Below are positions 34,601 to 45,964 of a stretch of DNA of 64,000 bases, piece after piece. The position numbers and the translations under genes were made by a program. The notes under the pieces are model-generated. The model saw only the letters and a list, made by a program, of their open reading frames with translations, had not been told where the DNA came from and did not search any database. Each line of letters begins with the position of its first letter. Within the stretch, counting starts at the first letter, position 1. This DNA is from Linanthus parryae (Eukaryota; Streptophyta; Magnoliopsida; Ericales; Polemoniaceae), in contig JALGPY010000001.1 in assembly GCA_023055425.1 (NCBI GenBank), forward strand, positions 114,433,057-114,497,056, given 5' to 3'.

Positions 34601-35863
34601 ATGGAAGGAGAAGAAGCCCTACACCCACAAGTGGCCCAGTTGATCGGCCATATGGATCAGTTTGTTCAGGCAATGAACAACAACAACCAGAACAACAATA
34701 ACAATGTTGCTGTTGAACAAGAACCTGATTGGGCTAAAAAGATAGCTCGTCGAAACCCTAGTTGCTTCTTTGGGCAAGAAGATCCCGTGCTGCTTGAGAA
34801 TTGGATTAGGGAGTTCGATAAGATTTTCCAGGCCATGGAATGCCCAGAAGCTAGAATGGTTAAGGAGGCAGCGTTCTACTTTAAGGGAAAAGCCGACAAC
34901 TGGTGGACTGCCAATCGAGCAAGGTTCATGGCTCAGGAAGATTTTAACTGGGAGGCCCTGAAGACTGCAATGAGAGTCGCCTTTTATCCGGAGCATGTTA
35001 AGGAGCACAAGTATCAGGAGTTCATTGCACTAAAGCAAGGAAATGATTCGGTGACTGAATACTACGACAAGTTCGTGGAATTAGCTCGTTTCGCAGAAGA
35101 TACTGTACCTACCGAAAGGCGCTTGGTCACTCGTTTCATCGGAGGTCTGAAACTTGAGATTCAGAGGACCATGCTTACCAGAACCTACGACACACTTTCT
35201 GAGGCGTATGGGATAGCTGCTAACATCTGGAGAGTCGATCAGGTGATGTCACAACAAAAGAAAATAAAAGGAGAAGGCCAAGATGATGACAGTTATGAGC
35301 ACGGCAAGAACAACCAAAGGGCAGACAAGCGTCCCAAGCTAGTCAATGTTGGAGGTAGTCAGAATTGGGGAAATGGGGACAACCGAAACCAGCAACGCAA
35401 TCTTAATTGCAACAGGTGTGGCGGTAATCATCGAGGATACACTTGTGAAGGCTCGGCCTTGACTTGCAAGTTTTGTGGCATCAAAGGCCACATAGCTTCT
35501 GATTGTAGGAGGAAGATGGCGGCTGATAATGAGCAAAGGCTCAACGGGCAAGGACAACGTCAGAATCAGAATAGGGACGAGTATCGGCAGAACAACTGGA
35601 ATGGAGGAAACCAGTCTCGCAACAATAACAACAATGGAAATGGCAATAGGAATGAAGGACAGAATAGGAATGCAGTCACCAACGGAAATGATGAGGCTGG
35701 AAACCATAGGAACATGAATGGAGGGAACGCCACTCAGAGAAACGACCAGAGGCCACCTGGAAGAATTTTCGTGTTGAGTAAAACGGAGGCACAAGCGCTA
35801 AACAATACGAAAGGTAAGCACTCTGACCTTAATCTCTGTGCGTCTCCTTTACGAAACCCGTGA
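34601..35863 (+). CDS. gag: Gag polyprotein of the TR-GAG element
   Basis: This is a 420-residue intact ORF. Residues about 50-220 are a Ty3/gypsy Retrotrans_gag domain (LLENWIREFDKIFQAMEC, FKGKADNWWTANR, FYPEHVKEHKYQEF, GLKLEIQRTM). A lysine-rich linker leads to two zinc knuckles, CNRCGGNHRGYTC and CKFCGIKGHIASDC. An Asn/Arg/Gly-rich, probably disordered tail follows. The end (RIFVLSKTEAQALNN) resembles the Gag-protease junction of full elements, so coding stops just where pol would start. Gag forms the cytoplasmic particle and packages RNA. The open frame after pol loss suggests selection for Gag or a recent origin. Confidence 0.92.
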   Translation: MEGEEALHPQVAQLIGHMDQFVQAMNNNNQNNNNNVAVEQEPDWAKKIARRNPSCFFGQEDPVLLENWIREFDKIFQAMECPEARMVKEAAFYFKGKADNWWTANRARFMAQEDFNWEALKTAMRVAFYPEHVKEHKYQEFIALKQGNDSVTEYYDKFVELARFAEDTVPTERRLVTRFIGGLKLEIQRTMLTRTYDTLSEAYGIAANIWRVDQVMSQQKKIKGEGQDDDSYEHGKNNQRADKRPKLVNVGGSQNWGNGDNRNQQRNLNCNRCGGNHRGYTCEGSALTCKFCGIKGHIASDCRRKMAADNEQRLNGQGQRQNQNRDEYRQNNWNGGNQSRNNNNNGNGNRNEGQNRNAVTNGNDEAGNHRNMNGGNATQRNDQRPPGRIFVLSKTEAQALNNTKGKHSDLNLCASPLRNP

Positions 35864-35906
35864 GACCCTAGAAACCCGTCCAAGCTTCGAGGACGAAGCT
35901 TAGTCT

Positions 35907-35919
35907 AAGGGGGGGAGGA
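35907..35919 (+). other. Polypurine tract
   Basis: AAGGGGGGGAGGA lies immediately 5' of the 3' LTR and would prime plus-strand synthesis. The preceding TTCGAGGACGAAGC resembles the pol/3' leader of Ty3/gypsy chromoviruses, so the 3' end of a full element was kept when pol was lost. Confidence 0.85.
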
Positions 35920-38900
35920 TGTAATACCCCGTCTAAAACTTAAGGGTAAAATAGTAATTCGGGGAGCTAAATAAAAATTTTGTTGCGAAAAATAAAATTA
36001 GAGTAATTTATCGTGTTTTTCTAGTATAAGATTTTTGAGAACGATAAGTTAAGATTCGTAGAATAAACACGCCAGTATTTTTTTTAGTTTAGGTATGACC
36101 GCGTGTACGACCACCGCAAACTTGTGTGTGTGTGTGCCACACCCAATCATTCAAGTAACTAGTACATAAGCTACACACAATAATTTCTAAAAACTCTATA
36201 TTTTATTTGAGATAATTTCCACAGAAGAGTTGTTTCCTTCTCAACTTCTTCTTCTTCTCTTTTTCTTCCACGACACCAACACTTTCACCGCTACCGCCAC
36301 CGCTCCACCGTTCTCATCATCATCACCACTCTATAAATATCACCTCTTCCTCCTCCCCCTCACAACACAGTCACCACAACAATCATCATCATCTCCATCT
36401 TCATCAAGCCATCACCACCGCAACCACCACTTCCACCTTCGGCCACCACCACCAAAACACCATCGTCCTCCTCTCTCTCAACTCACTGCTTTCTCTCTCT
36501 CTCTGACCCATACTAAAACAGAGCAAGAGATAGCAGCGGAAGCAGTTGGCAAAACCCAACCACCAACCACCGCCGCTGCCGCCAACGGGAAAGAGGCCAA
36601 GAGCCACCCCCTGTTCCTTCTCTTTCCCCTTCTGTCACGAACTCACTTCCTCTCTCTCCCTCCATCTCACTCTGTTTCTCTGCCCCCGGAACAGAGCAAG
36701 AAGCAGCAGCGGAAACAGAGCCGCTGCCGCCGCCGTTGCCTTCGGGAAGACAACCCGAACCACCACCAACTCCACTTTTCTTCACCTTTTTCTTCCCTCT
36801 CTCTTTCCAACCCTGTTTCAACCCCATAAGCAGCAGTAGAAGGAGAAACAGAGGTCAAACCCAGCAGCAACAGTAGGTGGAGAAAATCCGGCGAACTCCA
36901 TTTTTTCCGGCCAACTCTTCGGCCAACTCAATCCAACGCCACCCATCTCCTTCCCTCGGTCTCCCTAGCCTATATAGGGTCCGACCAAGCTATTGGAACC
37001 CTCAGCCGACGCCAGAACCAACTGAAACACCTCCGGTCGAGCTCACCTCCGGCGACCCGTTTCGGCGACTTGACCCGACTCGATTCTCGACCGTTTCTCG
37101 CGATTCTTGGGTTGGGTAAGCTCTAAATCTCGTGGTGAGTTGATTTCAGTAGTCAAATTCGCGGTTTGCATGCTTCAATTCGCGTTTTGATTGATGAACT
37201 TGATTATTCATGTTTAGGGGGAGCTAAGTGTATTTTAAAGAAGATGTTTTCAAAAGCTTAGGGGTTGTGGGTTTTCTTTAATGAATCTGTTGGGGGAGTA
37301 GTTGTTGTTTATAGATTCCGAAATAGATTTTAATTGGATTATTAGTTTAGTAATGCTATATTAATATTTGTTTCAAATAAATTTAATAAAAATTGATGCT
37401 TTGGAATAAAAATATAATTATGGCAAAATAAGTTATTTTCTTAGAAATAAAAGTATGTTTTAATAATATAAAATGAGTTGATTAATTTAGTAGTAAGAAT
37501 ATGATGTGAGTAAATCATTATTTTTATTGAAAAATATATCATTTTAAATACTAACGTCACTTTAAATAGTGATTTCCGAGTATTTGCTCAATAAACTCTC
37601 CTTAGCAAGAAGCCTATTTGAGATAGTAAAATAATTTGCAATATCACTATAGTTTTATTATCCAATGAGCTTGAATTATTTATTTAATTATTTATTAATA
37701 AAGTATATTATTTTGATATTGTTTTCTAGCTAAAATAACTTTTATAGAGAAGATAATGCTATTTCCTTAATATTGCTAGTAATTATAATTTGTTTATTTT
37801 GGAAAAGTATTTATCAATATTGATTTAATAATAATCAAATTATTTCAAAATGCTTCTTTATATAAGTATATAACATATACACGAGTTTTATAAAGGAATC
37901 GTAAGAGTTGTAATTAGAAATCGATCTAGTCAAGCATGTTTATAGGGCTGGTGTATTCGTTTATTCAGAAATGACACAATTGTGACTAGAGATTTGTAAA
38001 TTGTAGGTGACAGATACGTGGACGTAGGATTCGTTGAACATCCGTTGTACGATTGCTGAGTTGACTTCATGTGAGTTATATGCTTAGCCTAGCACGCCTA
38101 ACTTCTTTCGTGTCGGTATATGATTTTAATACTGTCTCAAAATATATTTGTGAGTTACATGCCTAGCCTGGCTTCATTCGTGACATTATATGATTTTAAA
38201 ACTTGCCTCAAAACGTGTTTTGTGCCCACATGCTTTACTTGAGTTTTTTTCGAAATGATTCTTTGAAATTGTCACGCAATAATAATACGATCGTAACGCA
38301 AAGTGGAAATATTCGCTTGTACCGGAACCAGTTATGTTACTTCTATAAGGTTTCGATCCCTTGGACTCATGTCCTAAAATGCGGGACTTCGTGTGCCCCT
38401 AAGGTTTCGATCCCTTGGACTCATGTCCTAAAATGCGGGACTTCGTGTGCCCCTAAGGTTTCGATCCCTTGGAATCGTGTCCTAAAATGCGGGACTTCGT
38501 GTGCCCCTAAGGTTTAGATCCCTTGGGTTTTATTCCCTAAAATGCGGGACTCCGTGTGCCCCTAAGATCACTGGTCTACCCTTGTTACAGCGAAATGATA
38601 AAAATTGATCTCTTTGCTTTTGTGTTTTGGAAACGTGCAACGAATCAGAATTTCGACAAATGGATTTGTTTCTGGAATGTTCATAAATGATTATTTCTGC
38701 TGCAAACTCTGATAATGTTTTACTCGTACTCTGATACTGTTTTACTAAACTCTTGAATTATCAACTATTTCATCTTCCTTGTTTTACACGTTAAGGTGTA
38801 TCTCACTCAGCATTTCAAGCTGATTTTGGAAACTGCGGTTCTTGTTTTTCTTCCCACCGCAGGCCTAGGAGCTGAATTGTAAGATAGAAGGGGCGCGAGA

Positions 38901-39121
38901 CTCATCTAGAGTATGGACGTCATCAGTAGACTTTCTAATAAACGTTAGATAAGTTTTGTGAAATAGACTTGTGTAGTAGTAGCACCTCTTGTGTAATATA
39001 CTAAGTTTGGTGTTTAATAATATGAATAAATGTTGTGAAATGTATTGCTTTTGATCTCCGCCGCTTCTATTAAGCATCGCCCTCCCGGTCTTGTCCCGAG
39101 CCGGATAAGGGGGTTGTTGCA
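35920..39121 (+). repeat. 3' LTR of the TR-GAG element, 3202 bp
   Basis: This is the near-identical partner of 31009-34209, with the same TATA region, the 54-bp repeats (38349-38564) and terminal TG...CA. Differences are mostly single-base changes spread over the length. Confidence 0.9.
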
Positions 39122-39158
39122 GTTTTGCCTAAGGAATCCATGAAAACAGTCAACCACC

Positions 39159-39314
39159 TCAGGGTTGCCATAATTCTGATGGCACACTCACTCTCACTCT
39201 TTGTAAAGCACCCCATACAACCTCAACCACCTTAGGGTTATCATTGTTGTATTGACACTTTTGGTACTTGTCGATAGGAAAGGAGATGCGGTTGTTGTTT
39301 GGCTCGTCTGCCAT
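39159..39314 (-). CDS. Short ORF family member, 51 residues (unit B left end)
   Basis: It encodes MADEPNNNRISFPIDKYQKC, then QYNNDNPKVV, after which the frame enters foreign sequence because a deletion joined it to the truncated arm at 39122-39182. A TATA box (minus strand) is near 39400. It is the counterpart of 221-397 and 53491-53727. Confidence 0.35.
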   Translation of the reverse strand: MADEPNNNRISFPIDKYQKCQYNNDNPKVVEVVWGALQRVRVSVPSELWQP

Positions 39315-39607
39315 TTCAGTGAAAGAACCAGAGAGTGAGAGTGAGAGTGGGAGTGAGAGGGAAGGAGTGAAGAAGATTGATAGTGAGAGGTCACTATTTA
39401 TACCCGCTCTGTATAGGGCTTTGTAAAAAAAGAAAATGAGAAAGGGAGAGATTGATTGAATACATATCAACACATGCAAATAATGACGAAACCGTTTTTC
39501 TTTGTTGCAAGTTGATCAAAGAACACCACAACAGTGCTTTAAACCACTCATTAACTTTCAACCAAGTACAACTTCCGTTTTTTTCTCTTTCAACTTCGTT
39601 TGATTTT

Positions 39608-40089
39608 GGGTAATGGACACTAAACCTATATGCAAAAAGTTTTTTGGGACACAAATCTCTCTCAATTTTCCCCCACAACCCCTGCAATATACATCTGTGA
39701 GACACATAACCTATGCATTATCAATTTTTCACTGAAACCCCTACACTGTACATATTTGGGAAATTTAACCCCAAACTGATAACGTGGATCAAATTTATAA
39801 CGGAAATTCATCACTTGCTAACTCTATGGATAAAGAAATACAACTTCAAAGACCATCACGTGATTAGCATGTTGTGAATTTTCAATAGGAATTTGACCCG
39901 TTATCAATTTGGGGTTAGGTTCCCACATATGTATATTGTAGGGGATTTAGTGGGAAATTAAAAATGTATAGTGCACAGATTATGTCTCTTACAAATGTAT
40001 ATTGTATGGTGTTTTAGTGGGAAATTGAAAGTGTATGGGGTCCTCTGTCCCCAAATGCATTTTGCATGTAGGTTTAATATCCATTACCC
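39608..40089. mobile_element. MULE-type MITE, uninterrupted (unit B)
   Basis: This is a 482-bp element with inverted repeats of about 190 bp (GGGTAATGGACAC / CCATTACCC) and the 9-bp duplication TTTGATTTT (39599-39607 and 40090-40098). It serves as the empty-site reference for the Harbinger insertion in unit A. Confidence 0.82.
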
Positions 40090-41013
40090 TTTGATTTTTT
40101 AACTCGTAACTTGGTCACTTTGTCTCGGTAATTTTGATTGCAAAACGATGTAGTTTTTTGACAATTTTTTTATATTATTGTAGAGCAAGGTGTACTCTAC
40201 AGGATCATACAAAAAAGATCAAATTTGTGTATCGTTTTGCTAACCAAATCACCGGTCAAAATGACACAGTGAATAATATCAGAAGTAAGCTGAAAGAGAA
40301 GAAACATAGGTAGTATTAACTTAAATTCAAAATCTACAAAATTTTAGAGTAAAATATAACAAAATATTAATAATGAGGACACAAGTTGATGATTCAAAAA
40401 CCACCACCCAATTACGAGCCAGTGGTCAACCCACCGCGGAGGAGGCAGAGACGTGGTTGACTTCTCCGGTAGTTTAAGTTAGTGACTGGCGTATGGTTTC
40501 TCTTTGTTGTCTGAGTGGTTGATTGTAGTAGGCTGGTTCTTAGTTGTTGTTGTTGTTGTTGGTTGTGTTGTTTTAGTTTCATTTCTCGCAACCCACTCCG
40601 GTGACCAACACGGTGTCACTAGACAGTGGCGAGGTGGGTTAGCTGCTGTTTACTTTACATCACTTTCATGTTTTTAACTTTAATCAAATGAACATGTGTG
40701 AGAACAAGAACAATGGAGAGGAACAAAATCGGAGTCATGATAGAGACAGTTTTAGTGGAACTCCAAGTTTGCTCTCATACTAAGTGTTGTTTCAAACTTG
40801 CTGTTGGTTTTGCGTGGAGTTGAAATGTGTGATAGTTCAATCGAAGAACACTTATGACACATGCGTAACAGGGATTTTTTACCTTTGTTGTTCAACTATA
40901 TGACCAAGAAAAGATGTAGAAAGTGAAAGTAATATTACAGAGTTGAGTAAGAAACGGATAATGAAAATGATAAAATGAAAAGATAAAAAAGTGAAAGAGA
41001 AAAAGGAGACGAG
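40090..41013. other. Duplicated backbone, no gene seen
   Basis: This is collinear with 8809-9092 plus 9597-10233 and shows the empty site of the solo LTR. A GTT-repeat (about 40541-40562) is expanded relative to unit A. Confidence 0.55.
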
Positions 41014-41160
41014 ACCGATGATTCCTGACCCATCCCCTGATCCTAGTCAAGCTCAGCCCAATCTTCGTGGAAAGTTCCTGGATTGTCTCACGATCGTGAC
41101 GCTTCATCTTCCTACCCTGCTCCTTAGAAAACTCTATTAGCTTCTCATTTTTTTTTCTCC
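41014..41160 (-). pseudogene. ZF-HD-like homeodomain fragment (unit B)
   Basis: The frame from 41107 reads MKRHDRETIQELSTKIGLSL, then TRIRGWVRNHR, with the helix 1 text upstream. It differs from unit A at several codons but keeps the recognition-helix residues, including W and the RNHR end. Confidence 0.45.
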
Positions 41161-41699
41161 TTGAATCTCACTTTATTACTCCCCCTCCTTTGTGGACACC
41201 ACGTGACGATGGCTCCAGAAGAAGACCACCGATGCTCATTTGGCGGAGGCTGCATTATCATTTTAAGGTCGAGTGTCATACTTGCCCGAAACTGTATTCT
41301 TGAATGTCAAGAACATCACATGTGAAGTTATTCTAACTTTCAGAGGCCATATCTTGTTCAATACATAGTTCTTTAAAATCTTGTTTTATCCTATGTGCAG
41401 CTGTGATCCACTCTGCAAATCCATGTTTGGGTTACTACAAACCTTGTTCTTAATCACCGTGGAGTTGGTCTGCAAAGTGACCCCTGTGAATATGGAAGTC
41501 TGTCATGGTGGAAAATTTGACTAAAGGGTATGAGGCATTAGTGAAACAGTCATATTTGAATGATCATATCTTGCAATGCATTTAAAAGGAATTCATATCT
41601 TCTTTATTCTATGTAAAGTTAGGATTTATTACTTCATTTCATCCCCTCTCAATCATGTCCTAAAGCTCAAATCGCCCGGATATAGTCTTTGCCGTCAAT

Positions 41700-42205
41700 T
41701 ATCTCTATCCTTTTTGTACACTCTCAAACGGGTCATCACTGCAGTGGTGTTAAACGCTTTCTTCACTACTTATAAGGGACACAAACTCTTGGTTTGATTA
41801 ATAAATATGGTGACTTACCTTTTCAAGTTTTTAAGGATGCAGATTGGGCTGACAATGCTACCGAGCGACGCAGTACCACCGAATTAGTTGTCTTTCTGGG
41901 CCCAAGCCTATCCACTGGGCCTCGAATAAGCAGGCTACTGTCGCCCGGTCTTCTATGAAAGCCGAATATCGGGCACTTTCCACCGCCGCGGTTAAAATTT
42001 CTTGGTTTAAATTATTGTTTTATGATTTAAAAGTTTACTATTAACAACTAACAACTAATCCTCTTTTTCACCCGCGCACCAAACATATCAAACTTGATTG
42101 CCACTACGTGCGTGAAAAAGCTCTTTTTCTTCAACTTACTGCATCCTTAGTCTCAAGTGCAGATAAATCTCCGACATCTTCACCAAAAGACTATCTAACA
42201 CTCAC
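41700..42205 (+). pseudogene. Decayed Ty1/copia RNase H region (unit B, first copy)
   Basis: It parallels 10930-11480, with the DADWAD/RRSTTE stretch near 41840-41890 and SADKSPTSSPK at the end. Frames shift repeatedly. The 3' module at 42205-43620 follows directly. Confidence 0.6.
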
Positions 42206-43620
42206 TTGAAGATGTCAAATACAAACTGTTGGTTGGACCACCTTCTGAAGCTATCACATATTGGGTCACTCATTTCCACTGTTTGGGCTTTGATTATGCT
42301 ATGGGCTTCATCTGCTGTCCAAGCCCAACCTTCTCTCTATATTCATCAGAAGCCCAATGATATTTGTCAAGAAATGTACAATATTTTCTGTTATATAGAC
42401 GTTGCCCTAATAGTTGTTGCCCTAATAGTTGTATTGCCGTTAGATTGTGCGACTGGTTTAAGACAGTTGGATGTAGTCTTATTGATATCTCTCTCGGGAA
42501 ACTTATGTATCGATCCAGTGTGTAGATACAATGCATCTTTTTCATCTTCTGCCTTACCGTTGCATTCTCTCTCAAACCCATTAGGTTTCCTATTACTTGG
42601 ATTTTATTTATTAATTTAATCGGACTCTTGCATGACAGCTAAGTAGATATTACAGCTTGTAGACAAATTACCCAACTCATATACTCTGGTACTCTAGTTA
42701 CATTAGATAACATCGTATCAATTAGGTTTTTTTCCTCCTCAACATAAATCACCTTCTCTCTATCGGTCGCCTCCCTTGTGAGCTCCTAAAGCACTCTTTC
42801 CACTTCCGCTCCATGAAACCGCCTCCTTGAGGGATGATGTGAGAGCTCGATATAGTAGGTTTGAGGAGAAGATCTTGAAACCCATGACTCCGAGCATATC
42901 TAATTGTTGATATCATGGAGAGCACCTTGCGATGGAAGATTTTTTTGTTGAGGGAGCTAGAAATACAAAGGCTCGAAAAAATCCCTTTTGAGTATCTATC
43001 AAAGATCCTCCAAACGCAGTCCCAAAATCGTCGCAAGTCGAAGCATCCGTATTCATTCTCAAACGTTCAACCGAAGACAGCTGCAATCGCTTTCGCTCCT
43101 GATCTAAATCTGCAACACCATTTCTTATACCAGGGTTAGTAGTATCGTGAAGTTATGTTAGATGATCAATTTTGAATTAGAAAATCTTTTTCAATTGACT
43201 CTGAGTCAAATAGATTTTTTTTGCGAGATCTCTACATTTCCCACAAGAAGAAGGAGATTCGCTTTTCAGAGTACGATTCTGCAAGTTCCTTCCTTAGGAT
43301 CTGAATTGGACGATTTACATTGATGTTTTGTAGGTCAAGACGGTGAGATTCCCAAACCAAAGGATCCCATGAAGAGCGTGTAAAAAAGGTGCGATTCTTC
43401 TTCTTCTACTCTGCGGTTTATACAAACAGTGGATACATCAATTTTTTTTTACATTATTTTGCTTAACAAGAAAATAAGTGATTGAAATTCGCAAATAATT
43501 AACTTTATCTTATCAGGGATGTTTAATTTTCATATATTTTTTCAAAACTGATTACAGTCAGAACTAGAAGAAGAACAACAGTTTGAAGTACCGTCTTGGT
43601 TTAGGATAGTCATTGCTACA
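42205..43620. repeat. Copia-derived 3' module, copy 1 of unit B
   Basis: This is collinear with 11480-13468 but lacks the 595-bp TIR element. It ends at CATTGCTACATG, where the palindrome begins. The open stretches 42206-42619 and 42915-43139 have no recognisable domain. Confidence 0.5.
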
Positions 43621-44168
43621 TGCAAGGGCGGATGCAAGCATTGTTTTGTGGGGGCTATAGCCCCCACTCAAGGTTTTAAAATAGCAATTTTGACCTACAT
43701 TTTACTATAAAATTCTTTTTTAGCCCCTACAAAAATTAAATAATAACCCTTTTATTTAGTTTTATTCGGAAAAATGTCTACTTTTAAAATTTTAGCCCCC
43801 ACTGAGGCAAAATCTTGGATCTGCCCCTGCCCACTGGTCTCCATATACATCCGCCACTGTGTGTAACTGCTGTGTGAGAATAAAATAATACAAAAAAATG
43901 GTAAAAGACACTGACTACCCCTGAGTTTAGGATTAATTTCACCCTGTGTTTTGGAAAAAGACAGTCTGCACATTTTTTGGATGGACGCTGATGGTTGACT
44001 AACATTACGGGAAAAAATACCATTTTACCCCTGGAATTTTACATAATTACCCCCTATATATTACCCTTAACCTCTCTCCCTCATTTCTAACCCTAATTCC
44101 TCTTTCTCTTCCCCCTATCTCCCAACCTCTCTCTCGCTCTCTCTCTCGCTCTTCTCTCTCTCTATCTC

Positions 44169-44970
44169 ATGGATTCTCGTAAATCCGGTGAGCACCAAGG
44201 AGCTTCCAGGTCTAAAAAACCGGCGATATCTCCAGCGAAGGGAGCTCAGCCCAAGAAAGACCGACACACACAAATCAAAGACAGAAACCGGCGGGCCAGG
44301 CTTCCGGCATACTTCTGTGCGAAGATATTCAAATTGACCCTGAAGCTAAAGCTCAAGATCGACGTTAAGACCATCAAGTGGATGCTCAGGCGAGCATAGG
44401 ATTCCAGGATCATTATCGCCGCCGTCGTCGCCAGGAAGAAATTGACCCAACAGCCACCGCCGTGCCAGACCTGTCGGTCGTCGCACCGGACCCACAGATC
44501 CGAGACGAATCTCCCCATTCGCCGTCGCCGCCGCCGTCCGTCGTTGCCCTTGACAACCAATTTGGCTTACATTACACCGCACCTTCCGTGGAGGCTAATC
44601 CTACGATGTGGGTGCTGCCCCAACTACCACCACCACCATCGCCGCCGCGACTTGGGGGTTTTGTGGTTGAGTAGACGGTGAACCCTAGTTGCAGTTCAGG
44701 TGGATTCATTGAGTTTACCGACAGCGACCTTTTGTTACTGCATGACACTTATCTGGCGTGGTTGCTGTCACCATCAACAGCAGCACCACAAGAGTCCAAT
44801 GATGTTGCCGATGAAGAGATGCTTAACCTTGATGACTACATAGGAGGAGGAAGTTGTAGTGGAATCAGTTAATTGATGGACGTCGACCACCCAATTTTCC
44901 AGAACTCGTACCCGCCACAAACTAGCCGCCAGCAGCAAGGGGAGAAGGAGGGTGGTCCGAGCCTTGGCAT
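44169..44970 (+). pseudogene. Class I TCP gene copy, left arm of unit B palindrome
   Basis: The start at 44169 (MDSRKSGEHQGASRSKK) is the ancestral one, since the right-arm copies begin alike. The TCP basic region (PKKDRHTQIKDRNRRARLP) and helix text (AKIFKLTLKLKLKI, KTIKWMLRRA) lead to a TAG at 44397-44399. The C-terminal part continues in another frame (44378-44674: PDLSVVAPDPQIRDESPH, NQFGLHYTAP, EANPTMWVLPQLP), then 44678-44872 (FTDSDLLLLHDTYLAWLL, DEEMLNLDDY). No full product is possible. Confidence 0.8.
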
Positions 44971-45159
44971 AAATCGTCACCTGCTTTAGTGATGGAGATT
45001 GGCAGTGCTAGTTGAAGTTGTAACCTAGTTGTTTGCTTTATTTTTCGATTTTAGGGTGTTTTTCTTTTGTGTTGCATATTCCGGTGTCTTTAGATGATGA
45101 ACATCATCGGTTTAAGAGTCAATGTAAGTCTTTCTTTCATGTATTGTGTTTGTGAAATG

Positions 45160-45430
45160 AATGTTCCGTTGCGTTTTCAATGTTTTTGATGATTTTTCAT
45201 GTTTTCGCAACTTCTGATAGTGTTTCAGTAATGAATCTTTTGTTGCTTTTTCTATGTTTTCGATGATTTTCATGTTTTCCCAACTTATGATAGTGTTTCT
45301 TAAATGACTGTTCTGCTTCTTTTTTATGTTTCAATGATTTCATATTTTCCCAACTTCTAATAGTGTTTCTAAAATAAATGTTCTGCTGTTTATTTTATGT
45401 TTTTGATGATTTTCATGTTTCTTCAAATTC
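45160..45430. repeat. Imperfect tandem repeats in the palindrome arm
   Basis: About four units of 70-90 bp, each with TCTATGTTTT..GATGATTTTCATG, CCAACTT.TGATAGTGTTTC and AATGAATGTTCTGC-type words. Mirror copies occupy about 45510-45790 in the other arm. They are missing from the unit A palindrome, where the arms meet at the first unit. Confidence 0.7.
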
Positions 45431-45964
45431 TTTTGTTATCTGCGATTGTTATTGTGCGTACAATCCTGGCATTATTTGTACGCACAATAACAATAGCATA
45501 TAACAAAAGAATCTGGAAAAAAATAAAAATCATCAAAAACATAGAAAAAACAGCAAAACATTTATTTTAGAAACACTATCCGAAGTTAGGAAAACATTGA
45601 AAATCATTGAAACATACAAAAATAGAAGAACATTCATTTTAGAAACATTATCATAAGTTGGGACAACGTGAAAATCATCGAAAACATAGAAAAAGCAACA
45701 AAACATTCATTACTGAAACACTATAAGAAGTTGTGAAAACATGAAAAATCATCAAAAACATAGAAAACGCAGCGGAACATTCATTTCAGAAACACAATAC
45801 AGGAAAGAAAGACTTACATTGACTCTTAAAGAGATGATGTTCATCATCTACAAACACCGGATTATACACCACGAAAAAAAACACACAAAACCCGAAACAA
45901 CAAAGCAAACAACTAGGTTACAACTTCAACTAGCACTGCCAATCTCCATCACTAAAGCAGGTGG

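Larger units (their letters stand above)
31009..39121 (+). mobile_element. TR-GAG-type non-autonomous LTR retrotransposon (Ty3/gypsy-derived)
   Basis: Two long LTRs (3201 and 3202 bp) enclose only 1710 bp of internal sequence. The element starts TGTAATACCCCG, ends GTTGTTGCA, and is flanked by the 5-bp duplication GTTTT (31004-31008 and 39122-39126). A primer-binding site for initiator tRNA-Met and a polypurine tract are intact. The only protein is Gag; protease, reverse transcriptase, RNase H and integrase are absent. Counting by eye gives about 50 differences between the LTRs, near 1.5%, so the insertion is recent. Mobilisation must have used proteins supplied by a relative. Confidence 0.9.

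Noticed and set aside
35339..35794. Minus-strand ORF opposite Gag
   Set aside because: It is a shadow of the Asn- and Arg-rich Gag tail. The plus-strand frame has zinc knuckles and a Gag domain.
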